A stretch of 64,000 nucleotides of DNA from assembly GCA_003543245.1 (NCBI GenBank), contig DPJB01000007.1:84977-148976 (forward strand), read 5' to 3'. Positions within the stretch are counted from its first letter, which is position 1; each line of letters begins with the position of its first letter. The translations under genes and the position numbers were made by a program. Below are positions 53,539 through 62,079 of the stretch, piece by piece. Under the pieces are notes generated by a model, which was not told the origin of the DNA, ran no database searches, and saw only the letters and a list, made by a program, of their open reading frames with translations. The DNA comes from Moraxellaceae bacterium. Lineage in GTDB: Bacteria > Pseudomonadota > Gammaproteobacteria > Pseudomonadales > Moraxellaceae.

Positions 53539-54075
53539 ATGCGCTTGTCCGTCGGCACCGCCGCCCCAGACTTCTCTGTTACCGACCTTTACGGCCATAC
53601 CCGGTCACTGTCGGATTACCGTGGCCGCAAGCTGCATCTGTCGTTTTACCGCTACGCCTCCTGCCCGTTCTGCAACCTGCGTGTCCACGCCATGCGCCAG
53701 AAGGCCGCAGACTGGCAGCAGCAGGGCCTGGACCTGATGGCCGTGTTCCAGTCGCCGGTTGAAAGCATTCAGGAATACGCGGTGGGCAAGGTGGAAGAGT
53801 TTCCGGTCATCCCCGATCCGTCGCGCACGCTCTACAAGGCCTATGGTGCCGAAACATCATGGCTGGCGTTTGCAAAGTCGGCGGGGCGTTTGAAGGATGT
53901 GGCTGCCGCTACCGCCAAGGGGTTCTTGCCAGGCAAGATGGAAGGCGAAGTCAATCAGGTGCCGGCCGAGTTCCTGATTGATGAAAACGGCATTATCCGC
54001 ACCGCTTTTTACGGCAAGGATATTGGCGATCATCTGGACATTGAAGTGATTGAGCAGTTTCTTGCCGGGCGCTGA
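53539..54075 (+). CDS. Peroxiredoxin/AhpC-TSA-like protein
   Basis: A 178-residue thioredoxin-fold protein beginning MRLSVGTAAPDFSVTDLYG. Its redox site is YASCPFCNLRVH, a CxxC motif rather than the single peroxidatic cysteine (PxxxTxxC) of classical peroxiredoxins, so it may act as a thiol reductase or an atypical peroxidase. AGGAG lies before the ATG at 53539. It is divergent from the OsmC gene and followed by a terminator. Confidence 0.88.
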   Translation: MRLSVGTAAPDFSVTDLYGHTRSLSDYRGRKLHLSFYRYASCPFCNLRVHAMRQKAADWQQQGLDLMAVFQSPVESIQEYAVGKVEEFPVIPDPSRTLYKAYGAETSWLAFAKSAGRLKDVAAATAKGFLPGKMEGEVNQVPAEFLIDENGIIRTAFYGKDIGDHLDIEVIEQFLAGR

Positions 54076-54099
54076 TAAAAGCGGGACATGAGGTGACGT

Positions 54100-54129
54100 G
54101 AAAAGGGCGCTTGTTCAGCGCCCTTTTTC
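54100..54129. terminator. Bidirectional terminator after the peroxiredoxin-like gene
   Basis: GAAAAGGGCGCT and AGCGCCCTTTTTC with a 5-base loop lie between convergent genes, with A and T runs on both sides. Confidence 0.88.
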
Positions 54130-54168
54130 ATAACGGGCTTACAAGGTCGTTTTCAGGACCATTCGGTA

Positions 54169-54492
54169 TTACGACCAGTGTTCCCCTGGTGGCAGCACTT
54201 CCCATTCCGGCTCTTCGAATTCCCCGACCACCGTGATGTCGCAGTTTTGCGCATGTTTCTCAAGAATGGCCCGCACGGTGTCACTGCTGCGGTCATCCTT
54301 TGCATCGCGGTATGCCTTTGACTCCCAGTGTGCAATCGCCAGCAATGTATCAGGGCTGCCGATCTTGCGGTGCAGGTAAGTGCCTTTTGCGCCAGGTGTT
54401 TGCTGGATGATCTTGCTGGCACGCACCCAGGCATCGGCGTATTCAGCCACCGTGTAGCCCGGTTTCATGCGTACCAGAAAGATGAACTTCAT
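54169..54492 (-). CDS. Small dimeric alpha/beta-barrel protein (EthD/ABM-like)
   Basis: A 107-residue protein with the ferredoxin-like pattern of the dimeric alpha/beta-barrel superfamily: MKFIFLVRMKPGYTVAEYADAW, then GTYLHRKIGSPDTLLAIAHWESKAYRDA. Relatives include antibiotic-biosynthesis monooxygenases and EthD-like proteins. No catalytic role can be assigned. AAGG lies upstream of the ATG. It is downstream of the outer-membrane barrel gene on the same strand, with a 17-base gap. Confidence 0.65.
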   Translation of the reverse strand: MKFIFLVRMKPGYTVAEYADAWVRASKIIQQTPGAKGTYLHRKIGSPDTLLAIAHWESKAYRDAKDDRSSDTVRAILEKHAQNCDITVVGEFEEPEWEVLPPGEHWS

Positions 54493-54509
54493 GGTCTGGC
54501 CTTGTGAGA

Positions 54510-55124
54510 TCAGAAGCTGAAGTTGATGCCGGCCTTGAGCAGGCCGAAATCGTAGTCGCCTTCAACGGGCTGCGAGATGGCAATGATGCCGTTGGTTGCC
54601 GTAATTTCGCCTTCAAGATCAAGCATGGTGTAGCGGTACTCGGCAAAGATGCCGATGTTCTTGTTCAGCTGGTGGTCAAGCCCGATACCGATATGTACGC
54701 CCATGGCATCATCAACATCCATCGAAGAGGTGACTCCCGGAGGGAATACGCCCGGAGCAACGGTTACATCCACATCGATCTGGTTGTAATTGAAGCCGCC
54801 GAGAAAGTAGGCATTGGTTGATGCTGCAATCGGGGCCTGGACCAAGGCAGAAACTCCCAGCGAGGTGAGCTCCTGGTCAAGCGCCACACCAGAATCGGCA
54901 AAGTTGTCGCTAAAGCGGGTAAGCGCCACTTCAATAGCCACGGTGTTCGACACCGGGAATTTCATCTGGAGGCCAAGGCCGGTATCCGACTCTTCAATGT
55001 CGCCACCGGTTGAGTAGGCGCCATGAATACCGAAAGACGTGCTGCCCATTTCCTCGGCGGCAGCGCTGTAACCACTCAGGCCCATCAGGGTTGCGAACAG
55101 TACCGTCGTCATATGTCGTTGCAT
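54510..55124 (-). CDS. Outer-membrane beta-barrel protein
   Basis: A 204-residue protein with signal peptide MQRHMTTVLFATLMGLSGYS(AAA), then alternating beta-strands (TSFGIHGAYS, GLGLQMKFPV, AIEVALTRF) and a terminal phenylalanine in AGINFSF, the BAM signal. It looks like an eight-stranded OmpA/OmpW-type barrel (porin-family OMP_b-brl). The ATG at 55124 has GGAG eight bases upstream. No ligand can be named. Confidence 0.85.
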   Translation of the reverse strand: MQRHMTTVLFATLMGLSGYSAAAEEMGSTSFGIHGAYSTGGDIEESDTGLGLQMKFPVSNTVAIEVALTRFSDNFADSGVALDQELTSLGVSALVQAPIAASTNAYFLGGFNYNQIDVDVTVAPGVFPPGVTSSMDVDDAMGVHIGIGLDHQLNKNIGIFAEYRYTMLDLEGEITATNGIIAISQPVEGDYDFGLLKAGINFSF

Positions 55125-55200
55125 CAGAAAACTCCATGTTGGATGAAATATCGCCAATAGGGCGATTCTTTATAATGTCGTACAGAAAACCACCCGCGTA

Positions 55201-55605
55201 TCAGCTCTGGGCAGATTCCGGCTGCATGAATACCAGTTCCCATATGTGTCCATCAAGGTCCTGATAGCGATGTTCGTACATAAAACCGTGATCCTTGGGG
55301 GGCAAAGGAACAGTGCCACCGGCTGCTTCGGCCTTTGCCACCATGTCATCCACGGCAGCGCGGCTGTCGCACGACAGGCAGATCAGCACCTCAACCTGCT
55401 TGGTGGCATCACAAATGGTCTTGCTGGTAAAGGTCTGGAAAAACGGCTCCACCAGCAGCATCACATAGATGTTCTCTGCCACGATCATGCAGGTGGCGTT
55501 CTCGTTGGTGAATTCCGCGTTGAAGCTGTAGCCAAGGCTGCTGAAAAACCCGATGGAGCGATTGAGATCCTTCACCGGCAGGTTGACGTAAATTTGCGTG
55601 GCCAT
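55201..55605 (-). CDS. VOC-family (glyoxalase-like) protein
   Basis: A 134-residue VOC-fold protein: MATQIYVNLPVKDLNRSIGFFSSLGY at the start and DLDGHIWELVFM at the end, as in PhnB/glyoxalase-like proteins. The glutamate in WELVF is the usual last metal ligand. A good GGAGG site precedes the ATG. It probably binds a small molecule with or without a metal; no substrate is evident. It follows the NYN gene on the same strand. Confidence 0.88.
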   Translation of the reverse strand: MATQIYVNLPVKDLNRSIGFFSSLGYSFNAEFTNENATCMIVAENIYVMLLVEPFFQTFTSKTICDATKQVEVLICLSCDSRAAVDDMVAKAEAAGGTVPLPPKDHGFMYEHRYQDLDGHIWELVFMQPESAQS

Positions 55606-55622
55606 TGTGGGTTCCTCCGTGA

Positions 55623-56381
55623 TCAGCTGGATGTGCCTTTTCCCTTGGCGCTTTTCTGCTTTTCCCGGACAAAGATCATGTTGCCGCGCCGATCGGTTTC
55701 AAAAAGACCGATGGCATTGAGTAGCCCGCTCAGTTTGGCATAGCCATAGTTGCGTGGGTCGAAGTCGTTGGCTGTCTTGCTCATGAAGCTGCCAACCGGT
55801 CCCAGATGGGCCCAGCCGGTATCATCGGAGGCGGCATCGATGGCACTGCGGAGATGATTGATGAGGGCAGTGTCACCACGCAGTTCCTTGTCGGATTTCT
55901 GCTTGAGGATTGGGCCTTGTTCACCTTCCGTTTTCTTGGCAAAAACTTCGGTGTAAATGAATCGGTCGCAGGCAGATACAAACGGGCGCGGCGTCTTCTT
56001 TTCGCCAAAACCATAGACACTGCGGCCGGACTCACGAATGCGCGAGGCCAGACGGGTAAAGTCGCTGTCGCTGGATATCAGGCAGAAACCGGCAAAGTGC
56101 CCCATGTACAGCAGATCCATCGCATCAATGATCATTGCACTGTCGGTCGCATTTTTGCCGGTGGTGTAGCGAAACTGCTGGATTGGCTGGATGGAGTGCT
56201 CCAGCAAGGTTTGCTTCCACTGGCCCAGATTTGGCGTTGTCCAGTCGCCATAAATGCGCTTGACGCTGGCGACACCCAGCCGGGCAATTTCTGCCAGAAG
56301 TCCCTCAATGATTGCCGGATTTGCGTTGTCGGCATCAATGAGAACGGCGAGTGACGAGTTTCCTTCCATGGGGGTGGCCAT
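55623..56381 (-). CDS. NYN-domain putative ribonuclease with LOTUS/OST-HTH domain
   Basis: A 252-residue protein. Residues about 10-150 are a PIN-like NYN domain with acidic active-site residues in AVLIDADNANP, TDSAMIIDAMDLLY and ISSDSDFTRLA. After a linker, residues about 170-245 (LRSAIDAASDDTGWAHLGPVGS) form a LOTUS/OST-HTH domain that binds RNA. The pair suggests an RNA-cleaving or RNA-regulating enzyme. AGGAG precedes the ATG. It is upstream of the VOC gene, 17 bases apart. Confidence 0.9.
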   Translation of the reverse strand: MATPMEGNSSLAVLIDADNANPAIIEGLLAEIARLGVASVKRIYGDWTTPNLGQWKQTLLEHSIQPIQQFRYTTGKNATDSAMIIDAMDLLYMGHFAGFCLISSDSDFTRLASRIRESGRSVYGFGEKKTPRPFVSACDRFIYTEVFAKKTEGEQGPILKQKSDKELRGDTALINHLRSAIDAASDDTGWAHLGPVGSFMSKTANDFDPRNYGYAKLSGLLNAIGLFETDRRGNMIFVREKQKSAKGKGTSS

Positions 56382-56406
56382 AGGGGTGCTCCTGTCTCAG
56401 GGTTGG

Positions 56407-56835
56407 TCAGAGTCGTGCCTGACGATAGCCGTCAATGCCGGGTGTTGAACAGTACAGGTGCTCAATAAAGAAGTTGCGCTCGGCCCAGAATACTTCCAGA
56501 TCAAACAGGCAGAACGAATAGCGGGCCGGGTCTTCCATCCAGCCATCAGGCGTCAGCACAGAGACCGAGGTGAACAGTTCGTTGTCGTTGCCCCACCAGG
56601 CCAGAATCAGGTACAGGCAGCTGGCACCATCATGCAGGATGGCAAAGGCCGGGGTACTGGCCCAGTCGATGTGGCGGGCCGCTTTTACCTGTTGCAGGCG
56701 ATCCTCGAACAGACCGCGATCCACTGCTCGGGCATGTGCGGAAATGGTGTAGAGCTTGATGCCATCGGCATCCTGCCAGGCGGGGTCACTTTTAATTGTC
56801 CGTGGGGTGAACATCCTGCTGTCCTGCTTGTCCAT
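56407..56835 (-). CDS. Conserved hypothetical protein
   Basis: A 142-residue soluble protein of no family I can name. It is rich in tryptophan and phenylalanine (ILAWWGNDNELFTS, FDLEVFWAERNFFIEHLY) and has no signal peptide or membrane segment. CAGGTG lies just before the ATG. It sits 25 bases upstream of the NYN gene on the same strand, so the two may be cotranscribed. Confidence 0.7.
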   Translation of the reverse strand: MDKQDSRMFTPRTIKSDPAWQDADGIKLYTISAHARAVDRGLFEDRLQQVKAARHIDWASTPAFAILHDGASCLYLILAWWGNDNELFTSVSVLTPDGWMEDPARYSFCLFDLEVFWAERNFFIEHLYCSTPGIDGYRQARL

Positions 56836-56983
56836 GACACCTGAGGATAGGGGAATTTTTTGCCAAAGACGAAGGCATCCTGCCCCTGCATTAGTTGCCT
56901 ACCCGGCTGACCATCAGGTTTCCCGTGAATCCCGAGCGTCATGCTAGGATTTGCGCTGTTTTTGCCTGCTCCCGGAGATGTGC

Positions 56984-58336
56984 GTGACGGTATTTGTTCC
57001 CCCGGCCTCCACGGCCACCATGGCTACACCCGCCCAGTCGCCGTCTCCGGCAGAGCCTGCACGCCTGCTGCCCATTCATGCCGACCGCGATCGCCTGTTC
57101 AACGAGCTGCACACACGGCCCTTTCCCGTGCTGGAGCAGGGCTCGCGCGTGTCGCAGGTGGCACTGCTGCATGGTGGCAAGGATGTCGCTGCCGAATACC
57201 GGCATATCCAGATCCTGTGCGAGCGCTATTCCATCCTGCCGCCGGCACCTGGCTCGTCCTGCTACTACCAGAACTTTGGCGGATTCGAGCTGCGCTGGGA
57301 GCGGCATACCGAGTTTTCCACCTACACGTTTATCCATCGCGTGGACGGTCCCGAGCCGTTCCAGCGCACGGCACTGTCGCTATTGCCGCCGGGCTGGCTG
57401 GCCGAGCTGCCGGGCGAGGTGATCAGCGGCCTGCATATCGAGATCATGGCCATGCCGGAGCCGTCCCCCGGCACCGAGGCACTGCGCCAGCATTTTGAAG
57501 GGCATCGCCTGATCAGCTCGTGGGTGATTGATCGCAAGGCGCGCCTGTGGACCGCCTACCGCATTCACAACGACGGGCTTGGCCGTATTCTGGTGCTGAA
57601 CAAGGAACTTAATCCCTGCCTGCTGGGCCGACTGGTGCGCCGCCTGCTGGAGCTGGAAACCTACCGCATGATGGTGCTGCTTGCATTTCCCATGGCGCGC
57701 AGTATTGCCCCCGGCATTGCCGACATGGACCAGCAACTGGCCTCCATCAACGAGCAGATTAATGCCATTCGCGGACTGGATGACGAGCGCCGCCTGCTCG
57801 GGCAGTTGTCCACGCTGGCCGCACGTATCGAACACCTGCGCTCGGACACCAACTTCCGTTTTTCTGCTGCCCGCGCCTATTACGAACTGGTGCTCAGTCG
57901 TCTGGAAGAATTGCGCGAGCAGGAAGAGCCCGGCATGCAAACCTTCAACGAGTTTTTGCCACGCCGCCTTACGCCGGCCTTCCGTACCTGCGAGGCCGTC
58001 TCTGGCCAGCTGGACAACCTGTCGCGCCGAATTGATCGCGCCAGCGAACTGCTGCGTACCCGCGTAGACCTCACGCTGGAAGCGCAAAACCAGGACCTGT
58101 TGCAGTCCATGAACAACCGCAGCCAGGTGCAGCTGCAATTGCAGCAGGCCGTGGAAGGCCTGTCGGTTGTGGCCATCAGTTACTACATGGTGGGGCTGGT
58201 CAAATACATGGCCGGGTCACTGCACGAAATGGGCGTGTTGCATTACCCCGAGTTGTGGGTGGGCGTGTCGGTGCCGGTGTGCGTGCTGCTGGTGTGGCGC
58301 GGCGTCAAGCGCCTGCGCAAGCAGCTGGTGGGGTAA
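56984..58336 (+). CDS. DUF3422-family membrane-anchored protein
   Basis: A 450-residue protein. The family block HADRDRLFNELHTRPFPVLE starts near residue 27, followed by a globular region with FELRWERHTEFSTYTF, a helical bundle (about 260-390) and two C-terminal membrane helices (VVAISYYMVGLVKYMAG and LWVGVSVPVCVLLVW). It is probably anchored in the inner membrane facing the cytosol; function is unknown. GTG at 56984 has GGAG six bases upstream; an ATG at 56978 is too close to it. Confidence 0.85.
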   Translation: MTVFVPPASTATMATPAQSPSPAEPARLLPIHADRDRLFNELHTRPFPVLEQGSRVSQVALLHGGKDVAAEYRHIQILCERYSILPPAPGSSCYYQNFGGFELRWERHTEFSTYTFIHRVDGPEPFQRTALSLLPPGWLAELPGEVISGLHIEIMAMPEPSPGTEALRQHFEGHRLISSWVIDRKARLWTAYRIHNDGLGRILVLNKELNPCLLGRLVRRLLELETYRMMVLLAFPMARSIAPGIADMDQQLASINEQINAIRGLDDERRLLGQLSTLAARIEHLRSDTNFRFSAARAYYELVLSRLEELREQEEPGMQTFNEFLPRRLTPAFRTCEAVSGQLDNLSRRIDRASELLRTRVDLTLEAQNQDLLQSMNNRSQVQLQLQQAVEGLSVVAISYYMVGLVKYMAGSLHEMGVLHYPELWVGVSVPVCVLLVWRGVKRLRKQLVG

Positions 58337-58342
58337 AGAGGT

Positions 58343-58373
58343 GTGTGGATTTCCCTGCTCAGGAAATCCACAC
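58343..58373. terminator. Strong hairpin between DUF3422 and rhombotail lipoprotein genes
   Basis: GTGTGGATTTCC and its exact complement with a 7-base loop lie between two convergent genes. There is no long T run, but the stem is perfect over 12 pairs. Confidence 0.7.
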
Positions 58374-58380
58374 GTTCGGA

Positions 58381-59319
58381 TTATCCCCGATTGAAGTATT
58401 TCTTGTTTCTTGAACAAAGCGCCAGAAGTCCAAGGATGGAGATTTCCAGCCATCCGAATGCACCGCCGCCAGAGCGCTTGTAGTTGTCTACTTTTTTCCA
58501 GTTGTCGATTGGTTCTGTCGGTTCTGACGGTGTGACTGTCCGGCTGGCAGTGGCAGGGAGTGTGGTTGGGCGGGATGCAGTTTCGCTCTCGGTAATGAAG
58601 GTATTTACCGAGACTGCATTCTTTATGTCGAAAGCGTTCAGTTGCTCAAGCTTTTTGCTGATATTCATGCCGAGCTGGCTGGTGGCGGCAATAAAGCTCT
58701 GGATGGACTCTTCAGTGGCCTGACTGCTTTCGACGGAGTAGCGGGTTCTCCGGCTGATTGTCTCATCAATGCCGCTGGACCTGAAAATGATGGCATTGCT
58801 GGGGATGTGAATAATCTTTCCATCAATGACGGTTGATGTCGTCATTTTTACAGACGGCACCAGGAAGATGGGGGCAATAGCAATATCCAGCAGCGCGCCA
58901 ACCGTATTCTGGGTTTTTCTCTGATCCTGCTGGTAAGAAACTACAATGACAATGTCGGACCCATAAAGGTTACGGATCGTATCAAGTGTTATTTTCTCTC
59001 GGGTGTCATCCGAACTGATGATGGAAACACCATTCACATATTTATCGTTTTTCAGGAGTTCTTTTTTGAGCGTCTCTGCTGCGATACGAAGAGTGGATTC
59101 CGGAACCATTTCGGATCTGTTTCCGGGGATCATCAGAATGGTAACCATTGTTGGAAAAATCAATGGCTTCTTCTCTTCTGCCACCAGCGAGTCCTTGACC
59201 GGTGAGAGAATCTCGTTAAGGCGAATGGACCGCGAGCTATCTGGGCGCAGCGAGCCGCATCCAGCCAGGCTGAACAGGGTAATGCCGAGCACGGCGACGC
59301 GAAGCATGGTGGTTGTCAT
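58381..59319 (-). CDS. Rhombotail lipoprotein (GlyGly-CTERM-like tail)
   Basis: A 312-residue lipoprotein: signal MTTTMLRVAVLGITLFSLAGC with lipobox LAGC (Cys21). The body has mixed alpha/beta segments (YGSDIVIVVSYQQDQ). The C terminus reads SGGGAFGWLEISILGLLALC followed by basic residues, the glycine-rich motif, helix and basic end of the GlyGly-CTERM/rhombosortase sorting signal. Carrying both a lipid anchor and this tail is the mark of the rhombotail lipoprotein family, whose role is unknown. Its codon use is more AT-rich than that of its neighbours. Confidence 0.85.
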   Translation of the reverse strand: MTTTMLRVAVLGITLFSLAGCGSLRPDSSRSIRLNEILSPVKDSLVAEEKKPLIFPTMVTILMIPGNRSEMVPESTLRIAAETLKKELLKNDKYVNGVSIISSDDTREKITLDTIRNLYGSDIVIVVSYQQDQRKTQNTVGALLDIAIAPIFLVPSVKMTTSTVIDGKIIHIPSNAIIFRSSGIDETISRRTRYSVESSQATEESIQSFIAATSQLGMNISKKLEQLNAFDIKNAVSVNTFITESETASRPTTLPATASRTVTPSEPTEPIDNWKKVDNYKRSGGGAFGWLEISILGLLALCSRNKKYFNRG

Positions 59320-59450
59320 TTTTTCCAGTCCTTTGGGGTTTCAGGGGCGTAGTTGGGGAGAGGGTAGGCAAATTACGCAGTGAGAAGGCGCGTATCATCA
59401 ATGGAGTTGATGATTATTGGTAGGGGGCCTTATGAACTATCAGTCATGCA

Positions 59451-60368
59451 TCAGCAGGCCGTTACCAAAAAGCCGTCACGCGGAAAGTGCACATGCAGCG
59501 TGCCCAGTCCTGCTTCTTCGCGCGCCAGAATCCATTGCGATGGCGTGACGCCCACCAGTACGCCTTCGGCAGGAACCTGACCGTAGTCGGAGGGGGCGAT
59601 ACGCACCAGCTTGCCTACCATCGGGTCGGTCATGAATTCCGGTGGAATGGCGCGTGGCGTGGCATTGCGGGCAATTTCAAGTGCCTGCTCTGCCGTCAGC
59701 GGTTGTGCGTGACCCTCGCCAAATGCCTTCATGCGGTCCATCCAGGCCATGGTGCGCGGGTAAGGATTGACGAGGGGCGACTCGGCCAGTTCACGGACAA
59801 ACCAGAGGCTGTGCCAGGTCGAAAAATCGGCATGGGTGGGGTGGGCGCCAAACAGGAAGTCCTGCGTCAGCCGCTGCTCGGCATCGGCCAGATGAGCCTG
59901 CACATAGGCGCGCGCCTTGTGCGGCGGCACGGCACGCACTGCGGCTTTGCGGCCGATATTGATGCGGTCCCAGGCAAAGCGCGCAATATCCGGCCATGAC
60001 ATGGACTGGCGCACCTTGCGCAGCAGCGTGCCGGTACCACTGACCGTCAGGCAGGCAAAGAACACTTGCAGATCAACTTTTTTCACATAGGCCTGGGCAT
60101 CGGCACTGCAGTTTTCCAGTGCCAGCCCCGGGCGTCCGGCCATGCGCGCGATTTCCGCCGCAATGGTGCGGGTGTCACAGAAAATGTCGGCACCAATCTG
60201 CGCAACCGGAATCTTGCGGTAGCCCCCGGTCAGCCGCTCCAGCAACGGACGCGGCGGCATCTCGCGCGTGATTACCGACAACCACTGCACGTTGGCATAG
60301 CCCAGCATGGTGCGGATTTTTTGTGAAAACGGAGACATCGGGTAGTGGTGCAGGATAAGGCTGGTCAT
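59451..60368 (-). CDS. Glutathione S-transferase family protein
   Basis: A 305-residue protein. The N-terminal 75 residues are a thioredoxin-like GST domain (LILHHYPMSPFSQKIRTML, then KIPVAQIGADIFCDTRTIA in place of the usual PxL and ES elements). A helical GST C-domain follows (HLADAEQRLTQDFLFGAHPTHADF). An extra C-terminal segment (about 215-305) is outside the normal GST length and may be a separate small beta domain. The substrate is unknown. The start at 60368 lacks a strong ribosome site. Confidence 0.85.
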   Translation of the reverse strand: MTSLILHHYPMSPFSQKIRTMLGYANVQWLSVITREMPPRPLLERLTGGYRKIPVAQIGADIFCDTRTIAAEIARMAGRPGLALENCSADAQAYVKKVDLQVFFACLTVSGTGTLLRKVRQSMSWPDIARFAWDRINIGRKAAVRAVPPHKARAYVQAHLADAEQRLTQDFLFGAHPTHADFSTWHSLWFVRELAESPLVNPYPRTMAWMDRMKAFGEGHAQPLTAEQALEIARNATPRAIPPEFMTDPMVGKLVRIAPSDYGQVPAEGVLVGVTPSQWILAREEAGLGTLHVHFPRDGFLVTAC

Positions 60369-60477
60369 TGGGCGTCCGGTGCGGGGCAACAAAAATTGGC
60401 AGATGAAGATAAACGAAAGCTGAAGGGCTCAACTCTCGCCATTGCACTGACGTTTTGCAAGCGCGCCAGCCAGCACC

Positions 60478-60705
60478 TCAGTCCTCAACACCGCCTGCAT
60501 CAACGGCAGCGGCACAGCGTGGGCAAAGGCAGGCCTTGTTGATCTTGTCCGCCGGTACGCGGGCCAGCGCCGCCGGACTGATGACAGCCTTTGAGCACCA
60601 GCATTCAACATCCAGCCTGCCGGCCTGCGCCGGCGCACACTGGTTGGCGCCGCCGCAAAGCGGGCATCGGGTCTCGGGCAGTGCCTGCAGGGTGGGTGCT
60701 GTCAT
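60478..60705 (-). CDS. Cysteine-rich CWC-family protein
   Basis: A 75-residue protein with three cysteine pairs: RCPLCGGANQCAP, then VECWCSK, then ACLCPRC. The CWC motif in ECWC names the family; it probably binds zinc. The function is unknown. It follows the TMEM175-like gene on the same strand by six bases. Confidence 0.9.
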   Translation of the reverse strand: MTAPTLQALPETRCPLCGGANQCAPAQAGRLDVECWCSKAVISPAALARVPADKINKACLCPRCAAAVDAGGVED

Positions 60706-60711
60706 GGCGGG

Positions 60712-61299
60712 TCAGCTGGCGTGGCCTGCAAGGGCTTTTTCAATCCGGCGGTCCGGCGCAAGCCAGATCACCGCCACCAGAACGTACAGGCTCATGGCCG
60801 CCCATGACGACCAGAAGGCCAGCAGGATGGCCGCGCTGTAGATGACCGGTGACAGTTTTCCCTTCCAGTCCGTACCGATGGCCTGCTGGAGAATGGAATC
60901 CTGGCCCTGCGATGCAATGATCAGTCGCTGCAGAATCCAGTACGCCAGCGACGACATGAGCAGCACTACGCCATAAAGGGCAGAGGGCGCTGCCGCAAAA
61001 TGGTTTTCACCCATCCAGCCGGTTGCAAACGGAATCAGCGACAACCAGAACAGCAAATGCAGGTTGGCCCACAGGATTGGCCCCGTCACCGTACGACAGG
61101 TGTGCAGCATGTGGTGATGGTTGTTCCAGTAGATGCCCAGATAAACAAAGCTGAGGACATAGCTCAGGAATACCGGAAAAAGCGGTGCCAGCGTACTGAT
61201 GTTTTCACCGTGAGGTACCTTGAGCTCCAGCACCATGATCGTAATGAGGATGGCAATCACTCCGTCACTGAATGCCTCAAGTCTGCTCTTGCCCATCAT
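60712..61299 (-). CDS. TMEM175/DUF1211-family potassium channel-like protein
   Basis: A 195-residue membrane protein with about six helices. Helix 1 begins with RLEAFSDGVIAI, the RxxxFSD signature of TMEM175 channels, which conduct potassium in bacteria and lysosomes. NNHHHMLHT and WANLHLLFWLSLIPF are also typical. The ATG at 61299 is preferred over a TTG at 61317. It lies upstream of the CWC gene. Confidence 0.88.
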   Translation of the reverse strand: MMGKSRLEAFSDGVIAILITIMVLELKVPHGENISTLAPLFPVFLSYVLSFVYLGIYWNNHHHMLHTCRTVTGPILWANLHLLFWLSLIPFATGWMGENHFAAAPSALYGVVLLMSSLAYWILQRLIIASQGQDSILQQAIGTDWKGKLSPVIYSAAILLAFWSSWAAMSLYVLVAVIWLAPDRRIEKALAGHAS

Positions 61300-61403
61300 G
61301 GCGTCTCTGCTGGTCAATGAAATGTGCGGGTCAATAAAAGGTGCGGAAGTATCTTAAAAGAAAGCCGGCAGTCCCGGGCACAGCGTTAATGTGTTCGCGG
61401 GCC

Positions 61404-61976
61404 TCACTGGCTCACCATGTCAGGGGTGGCAAGACTGGCGAGGTGTTCGGTCCATGAGGCCAGACACTCCCGCCACGGGCCGGGCTGGCAGGTGGACTGG
61501 CCGGCGCGTTGCAGGGCATACACCCTGCTCTTGTCGATGCCCACGGCAGCATAGGCCTCGAAGTCTGTCGACGAGTCACCGTAGGCCGCCACAAAGTGCC
61601 AGCCGTTCTGCTGGTAGCGCTGCAGTATGCGGGTTTTGAATGCGGCGTGATCGGCACTGTCGGCATGGCTCTGGGGCACATGAATGCTGCCCTCGGGAAA
61701 ACCGTGCTCTGCCAGCCATTCAGGAATGCCGGACTGCAGAGACCTTACGCGGGCACTCAGGTAGATGATCTTGTAACCCTGGTCGGCAAACCGGCGGACG
61801 GCAGTGGCTGCATCTTCGCGTGGCGTGAAAATGGAGCGCGGGCGCGGCGTGAGCGTGCCATCAATGTCAAACACAACCGCCTGATCGGGCCGGACCGGTG
61901 TTTTTTGTACCTCGGTTGGGTGCAGCGTGCAGCCTGTGCAAAGCAGGACAAGTGCAGCCAGTGTGAGGGTGCGCAT
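61404..61976 (-). CDS. HAD-family phosphatase-like lipoprotein (LNS2-like)
   Basis: A 190-residue protein with signal MRTLTLAALVLLCTGC (lipobox CTGC, Cys16). The HAD nucleophile motif is VFDIDGTLTPRP, motif II lies in IIYLSARVRSL and motif III in AAYGDSSTDFEAY. The short form and the YLSAR motif resemble LNS2/lipin-type HAD domains and acid phosphatases. A lipoprotein HAD enzyme would act outside the cytosol. No strong ribosome site is visible. Confidence 0.8.
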   Translation of the reverse strand: MRTLTLAALVLLCTGCTLHPTEVQKTPVRPDQAVVFDIDGTLTPRPRSIFTPREDAATAVRRFADQGYKIIYLSARVRSLQSGIPEWLAEHGFPEGSIHVPQSHADSADHAAFKTRILQRYQQNGWHFVAAYGDSSTDFEAYAAVGIDKSRVYALQRAGQSTCQPGPWRECLASWTEHLASLATPDMVSQ

Positions 61977-62079
61977 TCGGTGCTTGTCTCGAACGGGTTT
62001 CAGTTGTCGGGTTGTGCGGCAGCGCGTGCTGCAAGGGAGGACAAACAGGGTTTGCCCTCCCCGGGTTTTCCCGCAGTGC

